A stretch of DNA of 64,000 bases from the NCBI GenBank assembly GCA_003244105.1, contig QHBK01000002.1, positions 62,001-126,000 of the forward strand, in the 5' to 3' direction. The DNA is from Candidatus Eremiobacter antarcticus (lineage in GTDB: Bacteria > Vulcanimicrobiota > Vulcanimicrobiia > Eremiobacterales > Eremiobacteraceae). Made by a program: the position numbers and the translations under genes. Shown one piece after another: positions 54,034 through 62,390 of this stretch. Positions within the stretch are counted from its first letter, which is position 1. Every line of letters begins with the position of its first letter. A model generated the notes under the pieces. The model ran no database searches. It was not told where the DNA came from and was given only the letters and a program-made list of their open reading frames with translations.

Positions 54034-54324
54034 ATGGCCCAGGCTAAGCCTCGACGCGCCGGCCCGGATCGAACCGGCTTGTCGTCGGCGGGCCCTCCCG
54101 CGAAGGGTAAGGCGCCTGGCGCGAAGCTCGCCATGCTGTTGCGGCAAGGAGCGGAAAGCAGCGACGTTTCGGCAGCCGACCTGCGCCACAACAGTGCGGA
54201 GATCGTCTCCCGTGTGGCTGTCGGCGGAGAGCGGCTAGTGTTGACGCGCAACGGAAAACCGGTCGCCGCACTCGTTCCGATGGACGACTTGGCGGCTTTG
54301 AAGAAGCTCCCAAAGAGGTCTTAA
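54034..54324 (+). CDS. Phd/YefM-type antitoxin, no toxin partner
   Basis: A 96-residue protein whose C-terminal half matches the Phd/YefM dimerisation fold: SAADLRHNSAEIVSRVAVGGERLVLTRNGKPVAALVPMDDLAAL. Such antitoxins block a neighbouring ribosome-dependent or Doc-type toxin and repress their own operon. Here no toxin frame follows, because a terminator comes three bases after the stop. The N-terminal 35 residues are basic and Pro-rich, unlike canonical Phd. It may be an orphan regulator, with YefM-like DNA binding. Confidence 0.75.
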   Translation: MAQAKPRRAGPDRTGLSSAGPPAKGKAPGAKLAMLLRQGAESSDVSAADLRHNSAEIVSRVAVGGERLVLTRNGKPVAALVPMDDLAALKKLPKRS

Positions 54325-54326
54325 AA

Positions 54327-54357
54327 GAAGGGCCGGCGCGCAGCCGGCTCCTTCTTC
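54327..54357 (+). terminator. Rho-independent terminator after the antitoxin
   Basis: GAAGGGCCGGC pairs with GCCGGCTCCTTC, with one bulge and loop GCGCA. On the plus strand it follows the antitoxin stop; on the minus strand it lies at the end of the small secreted gene. Confidence 0.75.
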
Positions 54358-54377
54358 CGCTGGGTGGTAATCCTCGG

Positions 54378-54825
54378 TTAGAACTTCACTGAGTACTGGA
54401 CGCTGACTCCCCGGCCGCGATTCAGCACGCCCCAGAGGTTGGCATCGAAGCCGCGGACCGCGGAAATGCATAAGGCGGTCGGCGCCTTGCATTTGCTGTG
54501 CGATTTTGAGGATCTTCGCGGGCACGAAAGAGCCCGGCGCTTGCGGCGCCGCGCGTCGCACTGAGATCTGAGGCAAGGATGTGGGTCGCGCTGATGCCGC
54601 ATCCGCCGGTCCGTGCAACTCGCCTCGAGCGGCGGGTTGACTCTGGACCGCCAGCGCCGAAAGCCTCCGATTGATCTGCGAGAGATCGGCCTCGTTGCCG
54701 TCAGCCGCCCAAGCCGGCGTTGCAAGGCCCGCGAACAGCACGGCAAACGAGAACACGAGCGGGCAAAAACCAGCGCTCTTCGGACCGGGCCTTCGACGTT
54801 TCGCCGTGCGCATGCCGCCGTTCAT
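54378..54825 (-). pseudogene. Small secreted protein, probable frameshift
   Basis: A signal peptide (GFCPLVFSFAVLFAGLATPAWA) leads into DLSQINRRLSALAVQSQPAA and SFVPAKILKIAQQMQGAD. Beyond about residue 118 the same frame runs on as arginine-rich nonsense through the terminator, whereas another frame reads GFDANLWGVLNRGRGVSVQYSVKF and stops neatly at 54378, just before the terminator. Dropping one base in GGCGGTC (54474-54480) joins them as GADALCISAVRGFDANLWG. The closing pattern of alternating aromatic residues resembles the last strand of outer-membrane proteins, but the length is short. I give the repair a moderate weight. Confidence 0.45.
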
Positions 54826-54935
54826 ACCGCCTTACATAGTGAATACCCCGATCGCGGCGCTTTACACCAGGTTCGCAGTTTCGATCCTCGCGGGCGATCC
54901 GGGTTTCCGTCTGGGGAAAAGGTTGGCCAATCCCC

Positions 54936-56687
54936 GTGCTTAAGAACCCGGCTGTGAACGATCAGCCTTTGGAGTTAGGACCGCTTCGCCATACCGCCGC
55001 GCACCTGCTGGCGCACGCGGTGGTCGACTTATTCGGCGAGGACGTGAAATTGGCCATCGGGCCCGCGACCGAAACCGGCTTCTATTACGACTTCGTCAAA
55101 GAGCCGCCGTTCGTCCCCGACGATCTTCCACGCGTCGAAAGCCGCATGAGAGAGCTTATCGCTGCCGACTTGCGCATGCGCGGCGAGGCCATCGACCGGC
55201 CGTCGGCAGAGGCGTACTACCGCGACCGGCAACAGCCGTTCAAGCTCGACATCCTGTATGGCATCGCTCCCGATGAACCGCTCAGCATGTACACCATTGG
55301 CACCTTCACCGACCTCTGCCGCGGCGGTCATGTGCGCTCGAGCGCAGATGTGGGCGCCGTGAAGCTGCTGTCGATCGCCGGAGCGTATTGGCGCGGCGAC
55401 GAGCGCAATCCCATGCTGCAGCGCATCTATGGCACCGCGTTTCCGTCGCAGGCCGAGCTGGATGCTCATCTGCAACATCTGGCCGAGGCGGAAAAGCGCG
55501 ACCATCGCCGGCTTGCCAAAGAGCTCGACCTCTATTCGATCCAAGAGGAAGCGGGGCCAGGCCTGATTTTTTGGCACCCGAAGGGCGGGCGGCTGCGCGC
55601 CGTCGTGGAGGATTTTTTGCGCGGCGAACTGCGCCGGCGTGGCTATGAAGCGGTGTACACGCCGCACATGCTGCACGAGGACGTGTTCAACACATCGGGG
55701 CATCTGCAGTCTTTCGCCGACGGCATGTTCGGCCCGATGGAGGTCGAGAACCAGCGCTATCGCGTGAAGCCGATGAACTGCCCCGGCCACATCCTCATCT
55801 ACAAGTCGCAGCCGCGCTCGTACCGAGACCTGCCGCTGCGTTTGTCGGAATTCGGCACCGTCTACCGGTTCGAGCGTTCGGGCACGCTGCACGGTTTGCT
55901 GCGCGTGCGCGGGTTCACGCAAGATGACGCGCATCTGTTCTGCACGCCCGATCAGCTGCAGCCGGAATTCGAGTCCACCCTCGATTCAGCGCTGTCCATA
56001 CTGCGAGCCTTCCAGTTCACCGACGTGCGTTTGTACATCTCCACCCGGCCCGATGAAGGGCTGGGAGATGAAGACACCTGGAAGCGCGCCACCGAGGCTA
56101 TCCGTCGCGCCTGCGAACACGCGGGGCTGCCGTACGGCATCGACGAGGGCGGCGGCACCTTCTACGGCCCCAAGCTCGACATCAAGGTCCGCGATGCGAT
56201 CGGCCGGGAGTGGCAGCTTTCCACCGTGCAAGTGGACTACGTGCTGCCCGAACGCTTCGGGTTGGCGTTCACGGGGCCGGATGGCGTCGAACACCCCCCG
56301 GTGATGATCCACCGCGTGCTCGTCGGCTCGTTCGAGCGCTTCTTCGGCGTGCTCATCGAGCATTTTGCCGGCGCCTTCCCAACCTGGCTGGCTCCCGTCC
56401 AAGTAGTTGTTGTGCCCATCGCCGAGGATCAGATCGCATTCGCGCGCAGCGTGCGCGAGCAGCTGTCCGAGGCGGGCTTTCGTGCGGAGCTGGACGATTC
56501 AAACGAACGTCTTCAGAAGAAGATCCGCAACCATCAGCTGCAAAAAGTGCCGTACATGCTCGTGATCGGGAAGAGCGAAGTGCAGGCGGGGCAGGTCAAC
56601 GTGCGGTCGCGCAGCGGCGAGCAGCGCGCAATGCCGCTCGACGCATTCGTGCAGCAGCTGGGTCGTGAAGTATCGGAACGCGCGTAG
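54936..56687 (+). CDS. thrS: Threonyl-tRNA synthetase
   Basis: Attaches threonine to tRNA-Thr. The 583-residue protein begins at the editing domain (RHTAAHLLAHAVVDLFG with the HxxxH, later CRGGHV) and so lacks the N-terminal TGS domain that gives E. coli ThrRS its 642 residues. The class II catalytic core follows: RLRAVVEDFLRGELRRRGYE, VKPMNCPGHILIYK with the zinc-ligand cysteine, and PPVMIHRVLVGSFERFFGVLIEH (motif 3), then the anticodon-binding domain (PVQVVVVPIAEDQIAFAR). The start is GTG 54936 with a distant GAAAAGG; earlier starts are not supported. Confidence 0.95.
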   Translation: MLKNPAVNDQPLELGPLRHTAAHLLAHAVVDLFGEDVKLAIGPATETGFYYDFVKEPPFVPDDLPRVESRMRELIAADLRMRGEAIDRPSAEAYYRDRQQPFKLDILYGIAPDEPLSMYTIGTFTDLCRGGHVRSSADVGAVKLLSIAGAYWRGDERNPMLQRIYGTAFPSQAELDAHLQHLAEAEKRDHRRLAKELDLYSIQEEAGPGLIFWHPKGGRLRAVVEDFLRGELRRRGYEAVYTPHMLHEDVFNTSGHLQSFADGMFGPMEVENQRYRVKPMNCPGHILIYKSQPRSYRDLPLRLSEFGTVYRFERSGTLHGLLRVRGFTQDDAHLFCTPDQLQPEFESTLDSALSILRAFQFTDVRLYISTRPDEGLGDEDTWKRATEAIRRACEHAGLPYGIDEGGGTFYGPKLDIKVRDAIGREWQLSTVQVDYVLPERFGLAFTGPDGVEHPPVMIHRVLVGSFERFFGVLIEHFAGAFPTWLAPVQVVVVPIAEDQIAFARSVREQLSEAGFRAELDDSNERLQKKIRNHQLQKVPYMLVIGKSEVQAGQVNVRSRSGEQRAMPLDAFVQQLGREVSERA

Positions 56688-56734
56688 ATCCGTTCGGTGG
56701 TCGGCCGCCGACCAGTCACGAACGGCTATCGGGC

Positions 56735-57343
56735 GTGCCCTGGGATGCGTCGTACAGCGGCGGACCTGCGCCTTGGGATATTGGCCGGCCGCAGCCGGCA
56801 ATAGTGCGAACGGCAGCTCGCGGCGGATTTTCCGGATCGGTGCTCGATGCAGGCTGCGGCACCGGCGAAAACGCTCTTCACCTCGCCTCGCTGGGATTGC
56901 CGGTTCTGGGCGTCGACGTGGCTGGGACCGCGCTCGCGATGGCACGAGAAAAGGCCGCCCACCGTGGAATCCAAATTGAGTTCACTGCGGCTGACGCGTT
57001 CCAACTAGAGCGCTTGGGGCGCACGTTTCAGACGGTGCTGGACTGCGGGCTGTTCCACACTTTCGACCGCGACGAGCGGCCGAGGTACGTGGAGAGTCTA
57101 GCAGCGGTGACCGAGCGCGATGGAACGTTGTATGTGTTGTGCTTCAGTGATGATGGCACCGACCCCGGTCCGCATCCGGTGAGTCAGGACGAGCTGAGAG
57201 CGGCGTTCGATTCGGGCAATGGCTGGAATATCGCGGCCATCGAAGCCGACCGCATACAGACGAGATACCACGACGCCGGCGCGCCGGCGTGGTTCGCGAC
57301 GATCAGACGGCTCTCGATCGGCGCACGCGCCTTCGGTTCCTAA
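56735..57343 (+). CDS. Class I SAM-dependent methyltransferase
   Basis: A 202-residue enzyme. SVLDAGCGTGENALHLASLGLPVLGVDVAGTALAMAREKA is motif I and the ribose-binding acid; FQTVLDCGLFHTFDRDER follows; the C-terminal part has YHDAGAPAWFATIRR. It belongs to the Methyltransf_25/thiopurine-like group, whose substrates include thiols and small aromatic compounds. The start GTG 56735 lies 47 bases after thrS, same strand, and a strong terminator ends the unit. Confidence 0.85.
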   Translation: MPWDASYSGGPAPWDIGRPQPAIVRTAARGGFSGSVLDAGCGTGENALHLASLGLPVLGVDVAGTALAMAREKAAHRGIQIEFTAADAFQLERLGRTFQTVLDCGLFHTFDRDERPRYVESLAAVTERDGTLYVLCFSDDGTDPGPHPVSQDELRAAFDSGNGWNIAAIEADRIQTRYHDAGAPAWFATIRRLSIGARAFGS

Positions 57344-57355
57344 AGCGGCACAACG

Positions 57356-57385
57356 AGAAAGCGGCCCTGTGAGGGGCCGCTTTCT
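57356..57385 (+). terminator. Strong terminator
   Basis: AGAAAGCGGCCC pairs with GGGCCGCTTTCT with loop TGTGAG, flanked by A on one side and TTTCTTG on the other. It ends the methyltransferase transcript and also sits at the 3' end of the convergent lipoprotein gene. Confidence 0.85.
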
Positions 57386-57414
57386 TGTGGTATGAAGAGT
57401 TGTGGAGCAGTCGC

Positions 57415-57921
57415 CTACATCTTCATGATATTGCCGCAAGAGACGTACTTGGGCAAGTTCTTGGCTGATTCGTGCACGTTGATCGCCATGGTGCCCTTCG
57501 TCAGGTTCGCCATCGGCGCGTCGATCACCGTGTTCGATTTTCCCAGCACGACGTCTTTGAGAGCGTACTTGGGTGTGGGATTGAGCTTCGTGCAGCTGCC
57601 CATGTGGACGTGAGCCGGCTGCTTGCCGGTGGCGTTCTCGCCCGTCAGCCCGATGTTGACTCGCGTCTTGTCGCCCATCGCCGTCAGCGTCGCGGTGCCG
57701 GATTCTCCCGATCCATGCTCCGCGCGCATCGGGATGGTGACCGTGTTGGCGTTCATCTTGCCCATCGACTCGGGCGCCATCGTGTTGCTCATGGCGCTCG
57801 CTTCGCCCATGGCGCTAGCTTCGGGAGCGGCACTGCTCGTCGAACTCGTCGACGACTGGTTGCTCGAACAGGCTGCCAGACTCAGGGCCAAGGCCGCCGC
57901 ACATAGGAATCCAATTTTCAT
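57415..57921 (-). CDS. Lipoprotein with CHRD/SOD-like beta domain
   Basis: A 168-residue lipoprotein: GFLCAAALALSLAACSS has the lipobox LAAC, then a Ser/Met-rich spacer. The core TVTIPMRAEHGSGESGTATLTAMGDKTRVNIGLTG and GKQPAHVHMGSC resembles the CHRD/CuZn-SOD-like fold with the HxH turn, but only two histidines are seen so a full Cu/Zn site is unlikely. C-terminal residues VHESAKNLPKYVSCGN hold a second cysteine that could pair with that of HMGSC. ATG 57921 has GGAGAAGAAG upstream. Envelope role unknown. Confidence 0.65.
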   Translation of the reverse strand: MKIGFLCAAALALSLAACSSNQSSTSSTSSAAPEASAMGEASAMSNTMAPESMGKMNANTVTIPMRAEHGSGESGTATLTAMGDKTRVNIGLTGENATGKQPAHVHMGSCTKLNPTPKYALKDVVLGKSNTVIDAPMANLTKGTMAINVHESAKNLPKYVSCGNIMKM

Positions 57922-58052
57922 TCTTCTTCTCCATAAAAGATGACAGCAGTAGATATAACGAAGAACTACGCATGTCTTTTACCCCGCTTCCTACCTCATA
58001 AACGGAAACAAAGCTTCCGCTCGCTTGCTGCGGAGCCAGTCACTTCTGAATC

Positions 58053-59087
58053 ATGCGTCTGCTTGGCATAGAGACATCATGTGACGATACTGCGGCCGCC
58101 GTAGTGACCGACGGCTGCATCGTCGAGAGCAGTGTGCTGGCGAGTCAAGACGAGTTCCACCGAGCCTACGGCGGCATCGTGCCTGAGATCGCAAGCCGCA
58201 AGCATGCAGAAATGATCAATGCCGTCATCGAGCTCGCGCTTCAGAAGGCTGGACGCAGCTTTGCCGACTTGGACGGCGTCGCCGTGACCTGCGGACCGGG
58301 CTTGCCGGGAAGCTTGGTGGTCGGAGTCGCCGCTGCGCAAGCCCTCTGCACCGCTTTGCGCCTGCCCGCCTATGCGGTCAATCACCTCCACGGGCATATC
58401 TTCGCCAACTATTTAGGCCCCGCGCCCAAGGGCGTGGAACCACCGCCCGCGCCGTTCTTGTGCTTGATCGTTTCGGGAGGACATACCGACCTGGTCTTGG
58501 TCGAGACCGCACAGGCGCAGCAAGTCATCGGCCGCACCGTCGATGACGCCGCCGGGGAAGCTTACGACAAGGTCGCGCGCCTGCTGGGTTTGGGATTTCC
58601 GGGCGGACCTGTGCTGGACTCGTTGGCGCAACACGGCAATCCCGCGGCCCTCGCGTTTCCCCGCGGCTTGACGCGCGACGGCACGTACAATTTCAGCTTT
58701 TCGGGGCTGAAAACGGCGGTGCGGTACCACCTGGACGCTCATCCATTGGATCCGCAACTCTCCGCGGAGTCACTGCACGCTCGCAAAGCAGATATCGCCG
58801 CGAGCTTCCAGCAGGCAGTCGTCGATTCGCTGTGCGACAAGACGCTGAAAGCGGCGCGCGATCTTGGTCAAACGACGGTCGCATTAGCCGGCGGCGTCGC
58901 GGCGAACTCCGCATTGCGCTCGCAATTGACGCTGCGCGCCCAAGCGCTTGGGATCGACGTGCGCATGCCGCCCTTGGAATACTGCACGGACAACGCGGCC
59001 ATGATCGCTTCTGCCGCCTTCTATCTGGGCGAGCAAGCCAGGGTGCGGCCGGCTGCGCTGCGCATCGATCCGAACTTCGCCTGGTGA
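58053..59087 (+). CDS. tsaD: tRNA N6-threonylcarbamoyladenosine transferase TsaD
   Basis: A 344-residue cytosolic enzyme that transfers the threonylcarbamoyl group to A37 of ANN-decoding tRNAs, acting with TsaB and TsaE. The N-terminal GIETSCDDTAAAVV, the metal-binding NHLHGHIFANYLG and FLCLIVSGGHTDLVLVE, the VDDAAGEAYDKVARLLGLGFPGG loop and the C-terminal MPPLEYCTDNAAMIASA are all present. Length is normal. It converges with the pyk gene, with only four bases between the two ends. Confidence 0.96.
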   Translation: MRLLGIETSCDDTAAAVVTDGCIVESSVLASQDEFHRAYGGIVPEIASRKHAEMINAVIELALQKAGRSFADLDGVAVTCGPGLPGSLVVGVAAAQALCTALRLPAYAVNHLHGHIFANYLGPAPKGVEPPPAPFLCLIVSGGHTDLVLVETAQAQQVIGRTVDDAAGEAYDKVARLLGLGFPGGPVLDSLAQHGNPAALAFPRGLTRDGTYNFSFSGLKTAVRYHLDAHPLDPQLSAESLHARKADIAASFQQAVVDSLCDKTLKAARDLGQTTVALAGGVAANSALRSQLTLRAQALGIDVRMPPLEYCTDNAAMIASAAFYLGEQARVRPAALRIDPNFAW

Positions 59088-59091
59088 GGCG

Positions 59092-60507
59092 TTAGTCGGC
59101 GCGCATGATCTTCAAAAAGTTGGTTCGGCCTTGCACGCCCATCGGCGTGCCGCCGACCAGCACCACCGCTTCGTCCTTGGCCACCGCTTTGATGCGGATA
59201 AGCTCTTCCTCCACCGCCGCGACGAGCTCGTCGGTGCTGCGGCCGAAGTCGAGCACGCAGGGACGCACCGCCCACTCGAGCTTGAGCCGTCTGGCTATGC
59301 GGTCGTCGGGCACAAACGCGTAGATCGGCACCGGCGGCCGGTCCTTGCTCACGATGCGCGCCGAGAAGCCGGTGCGCGTGAATGCAGCGATCGCCTTGAT
59401 GTCGATGGAATCCGCGATGTAGCAGGCTGCATGCGAGATGGCATGCGAGTCGCTCGACACCCGCGGCCGCCGGCGCTCCCTCGAAGGAAAGCTTTTCTCC
59501 GCTTCGAGCGCGATGCGCACCATTGTGCCCACTGCCTCGAGAGGGTAGCGGCCCGCCGCCGTCTCTCCGGACAGCATGATCGCATCGGTTCCGTCGATGA
59601 TCGCGTTGGCGACGTCAGAGGCTTCGGCGCGCGTAGGACGCGGATTCACGATCATGGACTCGAGCATCTGCGTCGCCGTGATGACCGGTATCAGGTGAGC
59701 GCGGGCTCGCAAGATGATCTGTTTTTGCAGCGTCGGCACGCGTTCGGGCGCCATCTCCACTCCGAGATCACCGCGCGCCACCATGACGGCGTCGGACGCG
59801 TCCAATATCTCTTCTAAGTGCTCGATCGCCTCGGGCTTTTCGATTTTCGCTACGACCGGCGTATCGGCGCCCGCTCGTGCGACCGCCGCTTTGGCCTCGA
59901 CGACGTCACGAGCGCTTCGCACGAACGACAGAGCGATGAAATCCACCCCCACAGCCACGGCCTGTGCGAGATCTTCTTTATCTTTCTCGGTCAACGAAGG
60001 AGACGACACCGCCACGTTGGGCAGATTCATGCCCTTATGCTCGCCCAACAGGCCCCCGTGCAGAACGGTGACGTTGACGGACGAGCCGGTAGCCGAATCC
60101 ACCCGCAGCTCAAGGCGGCCGTCGTCCAGCAGTATGCGATCGCCAGGCTTGACGTCGCGAGCGAGATTCGCGTAGGTCGTGGAGATACGCTGCGACGTGC
60201 CCATGACGGGTTCGGTCGTGATCTCAAGCGTCGCTCCGTCAGCGAGCGCGACCGGTTCGTGTCCCTGCATGGCTCCGACGCGAAGCTTGGGACCTTGCAG
60301 ATCAGCGAGGATCGCGACGGCGCGTCCGGCGTCGCGCTCGCAGCGGCGCACGGTGTCGGTCCAGCGTGCAAGGTCGGTATGCGTCGCGTGCGAGAGGTTG
60401 ATGCGAAAGACGTCGACACCCGCTTCGATGAGCTTCGCGACCGTTGCCGCATCTTGGCACGACGGTCCCATAGTCGCGACAATCCTCGTGCGCCGGAAGT
60501 CGCTCAT
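59092..60507 (-). CDS. pyk: Pyruvate kinase
   Basis: Converts phosphoenolpyruvate and ADP to pyruvate and ATP. The 471-residue protein starts with RRTRIVATMGPSCQDAATVAKLIEAGVDVFRINLSHA, keeps the active-site lysine in VVAKIEKPEAIEHLEEIL and the metal site in VMVARGDLGVEM, and has the C-terminal allosteric domain (VVLVGGTPMGVQGRTNFLKIM). It is short at the C-terminus compared with enzymes having the extra PEP-utiliser domain. The start overlaps the stop of purN by four bases (ATGA), so it is coexpressed with purine genes. Confidence 0.95.
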   Translation of the reverse strand: MSDFRRTRIVATMGPSCQDAATVAKLIEAGVDVFRINLSHATHTDLARWTDTVRRCERDAGRAVAILADLQGPKLRVGAMQGHEPVALADGATLEITTEPVMGTSQRISTTYANLARDVKPGDRILLDDGRLELRVDSATGSSVNVTVLHGGLLGEHKGMNLPNVAVSSPSLTEKDKEDLAQAVAVGVDFIALSFVRSARDVVEAKAAVARAGADTPVVAKIEKPEAIEHLEEILDASDAVMVARGDLGVEMAPERVPTLQKQIILRARAHLIPVITATQMLESMIVNPRPTRAEASDVANAIIDGTDAIMLSGETAAGRYPLEAVGTMVRIALEAEKSFPSRERRRPRVSSDSHAISHAACYIADSIDIKAIAAFTRTGFSARIVSKDRPPVPIYAFVPDDRIARRLKLEWAVRPCVLDFGRSTDELVAAVEEELIRIKAVAKDEAVVLVGGTPMGVQGRTNFLKIMRAD

Positions 60508-61157
60508 GCCGGCCGACGCGCTTCCAGCCAGCGCGCGATGCCCTCACGAACAACGTCTCGCTCGACGCTATGCAGCCGCTCGAGCGCAACCTCTTCGCTT
60601 TCACCAGGATGCAAGACCATGGGCCGCCGCGCCAATACAGGGCCGCGGTCGACGTCCGCCGTGATCTGCATCAAGGTTGCACCCGTGTAGCGAGCGTTGG
60701 ACGCGATCGCGTCGCGCAGCGCGCGCGGACCGCGGAATACAGGGCTTGACGAGCCGTCCGGAAACGTCACGATGTCAGCGCCTGGATCTTCGGGCAGGTA
60801 CGCAGGGTGCAGGTTTAGGACGCCGTCAAAGCCTTCGTTGAGGAACTGTTCGGCGAAGACGTGCATCCAGCCGAGCAGCAGTACGAGGCGCGCACCCGCC
60901 CTCCTGATGTGCGAGGCGACCTGGAGCGCGTAGGCGGCGCGATCAGCCGCCGCACGGTCGAAGGTGCACACCGCCGTCGGGATGCCGGCATTGCGCGCTC
61001 GCTGCAACGCGAAAGCGTTGGGCGTGTCCGACAGCACCAGCCGCAGATCGATCGGCAACGCGTGGCCACGCGCCGCGTCGATGACGGCCTGCAAATTCGT
61101 CCCCTGCCCCGATGCCAACACCGCCGTCGGAAGCGGCGGTATATCGCGGCTGAGCAC
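60504..61157 (-). CDS. purN: Phosphoribosylglycinamide formyltransferase PurN
   Basis: Third step of purine synthesis, transferring a formyl group from 10-formyl-THF to GAR. Motifs: PTAVLASGQGTNLQAVIDAA at the N-terminus, LLGWMHVFAEQFLNEGFDGVLNLHPAYLPE in the centre with the catalytic Asn/His, and ATLMQITADVDRGPVLARR with the catalytic Asp. GTG 61157 gives about 217 residues, close to the family length; TTG 61211, overlapping the purM stop, is the alternative. It is read directly behind purM and overlaps pyk. Confidence 0.93.
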   Translation of the reverse strand: MLSRDIPPLPTAVLASGQGTNLQAVIDAARGHALPIDLRLVLSDTPNAFALQRARNAGIPTAVCTFDRAAADRAAYALQVASHIRRAGARLVLLLGWMHVFAEQFLNEGFDGVLNLHPAYLPEDPGADIVTFPDGSSSPVFRGPRALRDAIASNARYTGATLMQITADVDRGPVLARRPMVLHPGESEEVALERLHSVERDVVREGIARWLEARRPA

Positions 61158-61203
61158 TGCTGCGGGTGCCGGTGCGGACCTCGCCGTTCGATCGGTCGCC
61201 GGC

Positions 61204-62265
61204 TTAGTCAATGATGACGCTAGGGCCGCAGGGATGCCGCGGCTCGATCTCGCCGATGATCTCTGCACGTCCCCCACCGACTGCTTCGATCGGATCGCGC
61301 TCACATGCCTGGCGCGCGGCCTCAAGCCCGCGCTGCGCGTCTTGCGGCGCGAGCACGCAGCAAAAGCCGACCCCCATGTTCAGCACCCGGTACGACTCTT
61401 GGCGGTGGAGGTGCGCAGCGGTCGCCACCAACTGCACGATCGGCGGCACCGTCAACCGGTCGAGCTGCAGGCGCGCGGCCAGATGATCCGGCAGCGCGCG
61501 CGGGAGGTTTTCGAAGATGCCACCGCCGGTGATGTGGGCCATGCTTTTAATGCGAGCGCCGGACGCTTGCATCGCGCGAATGCACGGCGCGTAGCAAGGG
61601 TGCACCGCGAGCAGCGCGTCGCCGACGGTCATCGGGTGCGCGGCGCCCGGAAGCGCATCGCCCCACTCGCTTACCGGGAGCATCGCTCGCGCCAAGGAGT
61701 AGCCGTTCGTGTGCAAACCGTTCGACGGGAGTCCGATGACGAGATCGCCCGCTCCGACCTGTGAGACATCGACAAGCTCGTCACGCTCCACGGCACCCAC
61801 CAGCGTTCCCGCAAGATCGAAGCCCGTCTCCGCATAGACGTCGGGCATCTCGGCCGTCTCACCGCCCAAAAGCGCGACGCCGTTCTGGCGACATGCGTGC
61901 GCGACGCCTTTCACGATCTCGGTGGCGAGAGCCGGGGTCAGCTTTCCCATGGCGAGATAGTCGAGGAAGAACAGCGCTTCCGCGTTGCTGCACAAGACAT
62001 CGTTGATGCAGTGGTGGACCAGATCTTTGCCGATGCTCTCATAGCGGCCCAGTTGCGCCGCGATCAACACTTTTGTTCCGACGCCGTCGCAGCTCGCGAC
62101 CAGCACGGCGTCTCGATACCCACGCAATGCAAAGCAGCCGGCGAAGCCGCCGATGCCTTGCAGCACGCGCTCATCGCGCTCCGGCCCGACGGCTTGGCGG
62201 TAGGAATCGACCGCGCGCGCGGCAGCATCGATGTCGACGCCAGCCGCGCGATATGCATCAGTCAT
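61204..62265 (-). CDS. purM: Phosphoribosylformylglycinamidine cyclo-ligase (AIR synthetase) PurM
   Basis: A 353-residue enzyme making AIR from FGAM using ATP. Conserved stretches: AYRAAGVDIDAAARAVDSY, VASCDGVGTKVLIAAQLGRYESIGKDLVHHCINDVLCSNAEALFFLDYLA, CRQNGVALLGGETAEMPDVY, and HITGGGIFENLPRALPD. The pairing with purN behind it is usual in bacteria. The ATG at 62265 is divergent from pepA across 125 bases. Confidence 0.96.
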   Translation of the reverse strand: MTDAYRAAGVDIDAAARAVDSYRQAVGPERDERVLQGIGGFAGCFALRGYRDAVLVASCDGVGTKVLIAAQLGRYESIGKDLVHHCINDVLCSNAEALFFLDYLAMGKLTPALATEIVKGVAHACRQNGVALLGGETAEMPDVYAETGFDLAGTLVGAVERDELVDVSQVGAGDLVIGLPSNGLHTNGYSLARAMLPVSEWGDALPGAAHPMTVGDALLAVHPCYAPCIRAMQASGARIKSMAHITGGGIFENLPRALPDHLAARLQLDRLTVPPIVQLVATAAHLHRQESYRVLNMGVGFCCVLAPQDAQRGLEAARQACERDPIEAVGGGRAEIIGEIEPRHPCGPSVIID

Positions 62266-62390
62266 GCGTCATCTCGCGTCCGTCGTTTGGCACGGTCGCG
62301 GGCGGTCCCTATGCTGCGACCCAGGTCGCATACTGCGGCGCAGCGAAAAGTGGAGCCTTCCATCATGCGACGTGAGCAGAAAGGTTTTCA

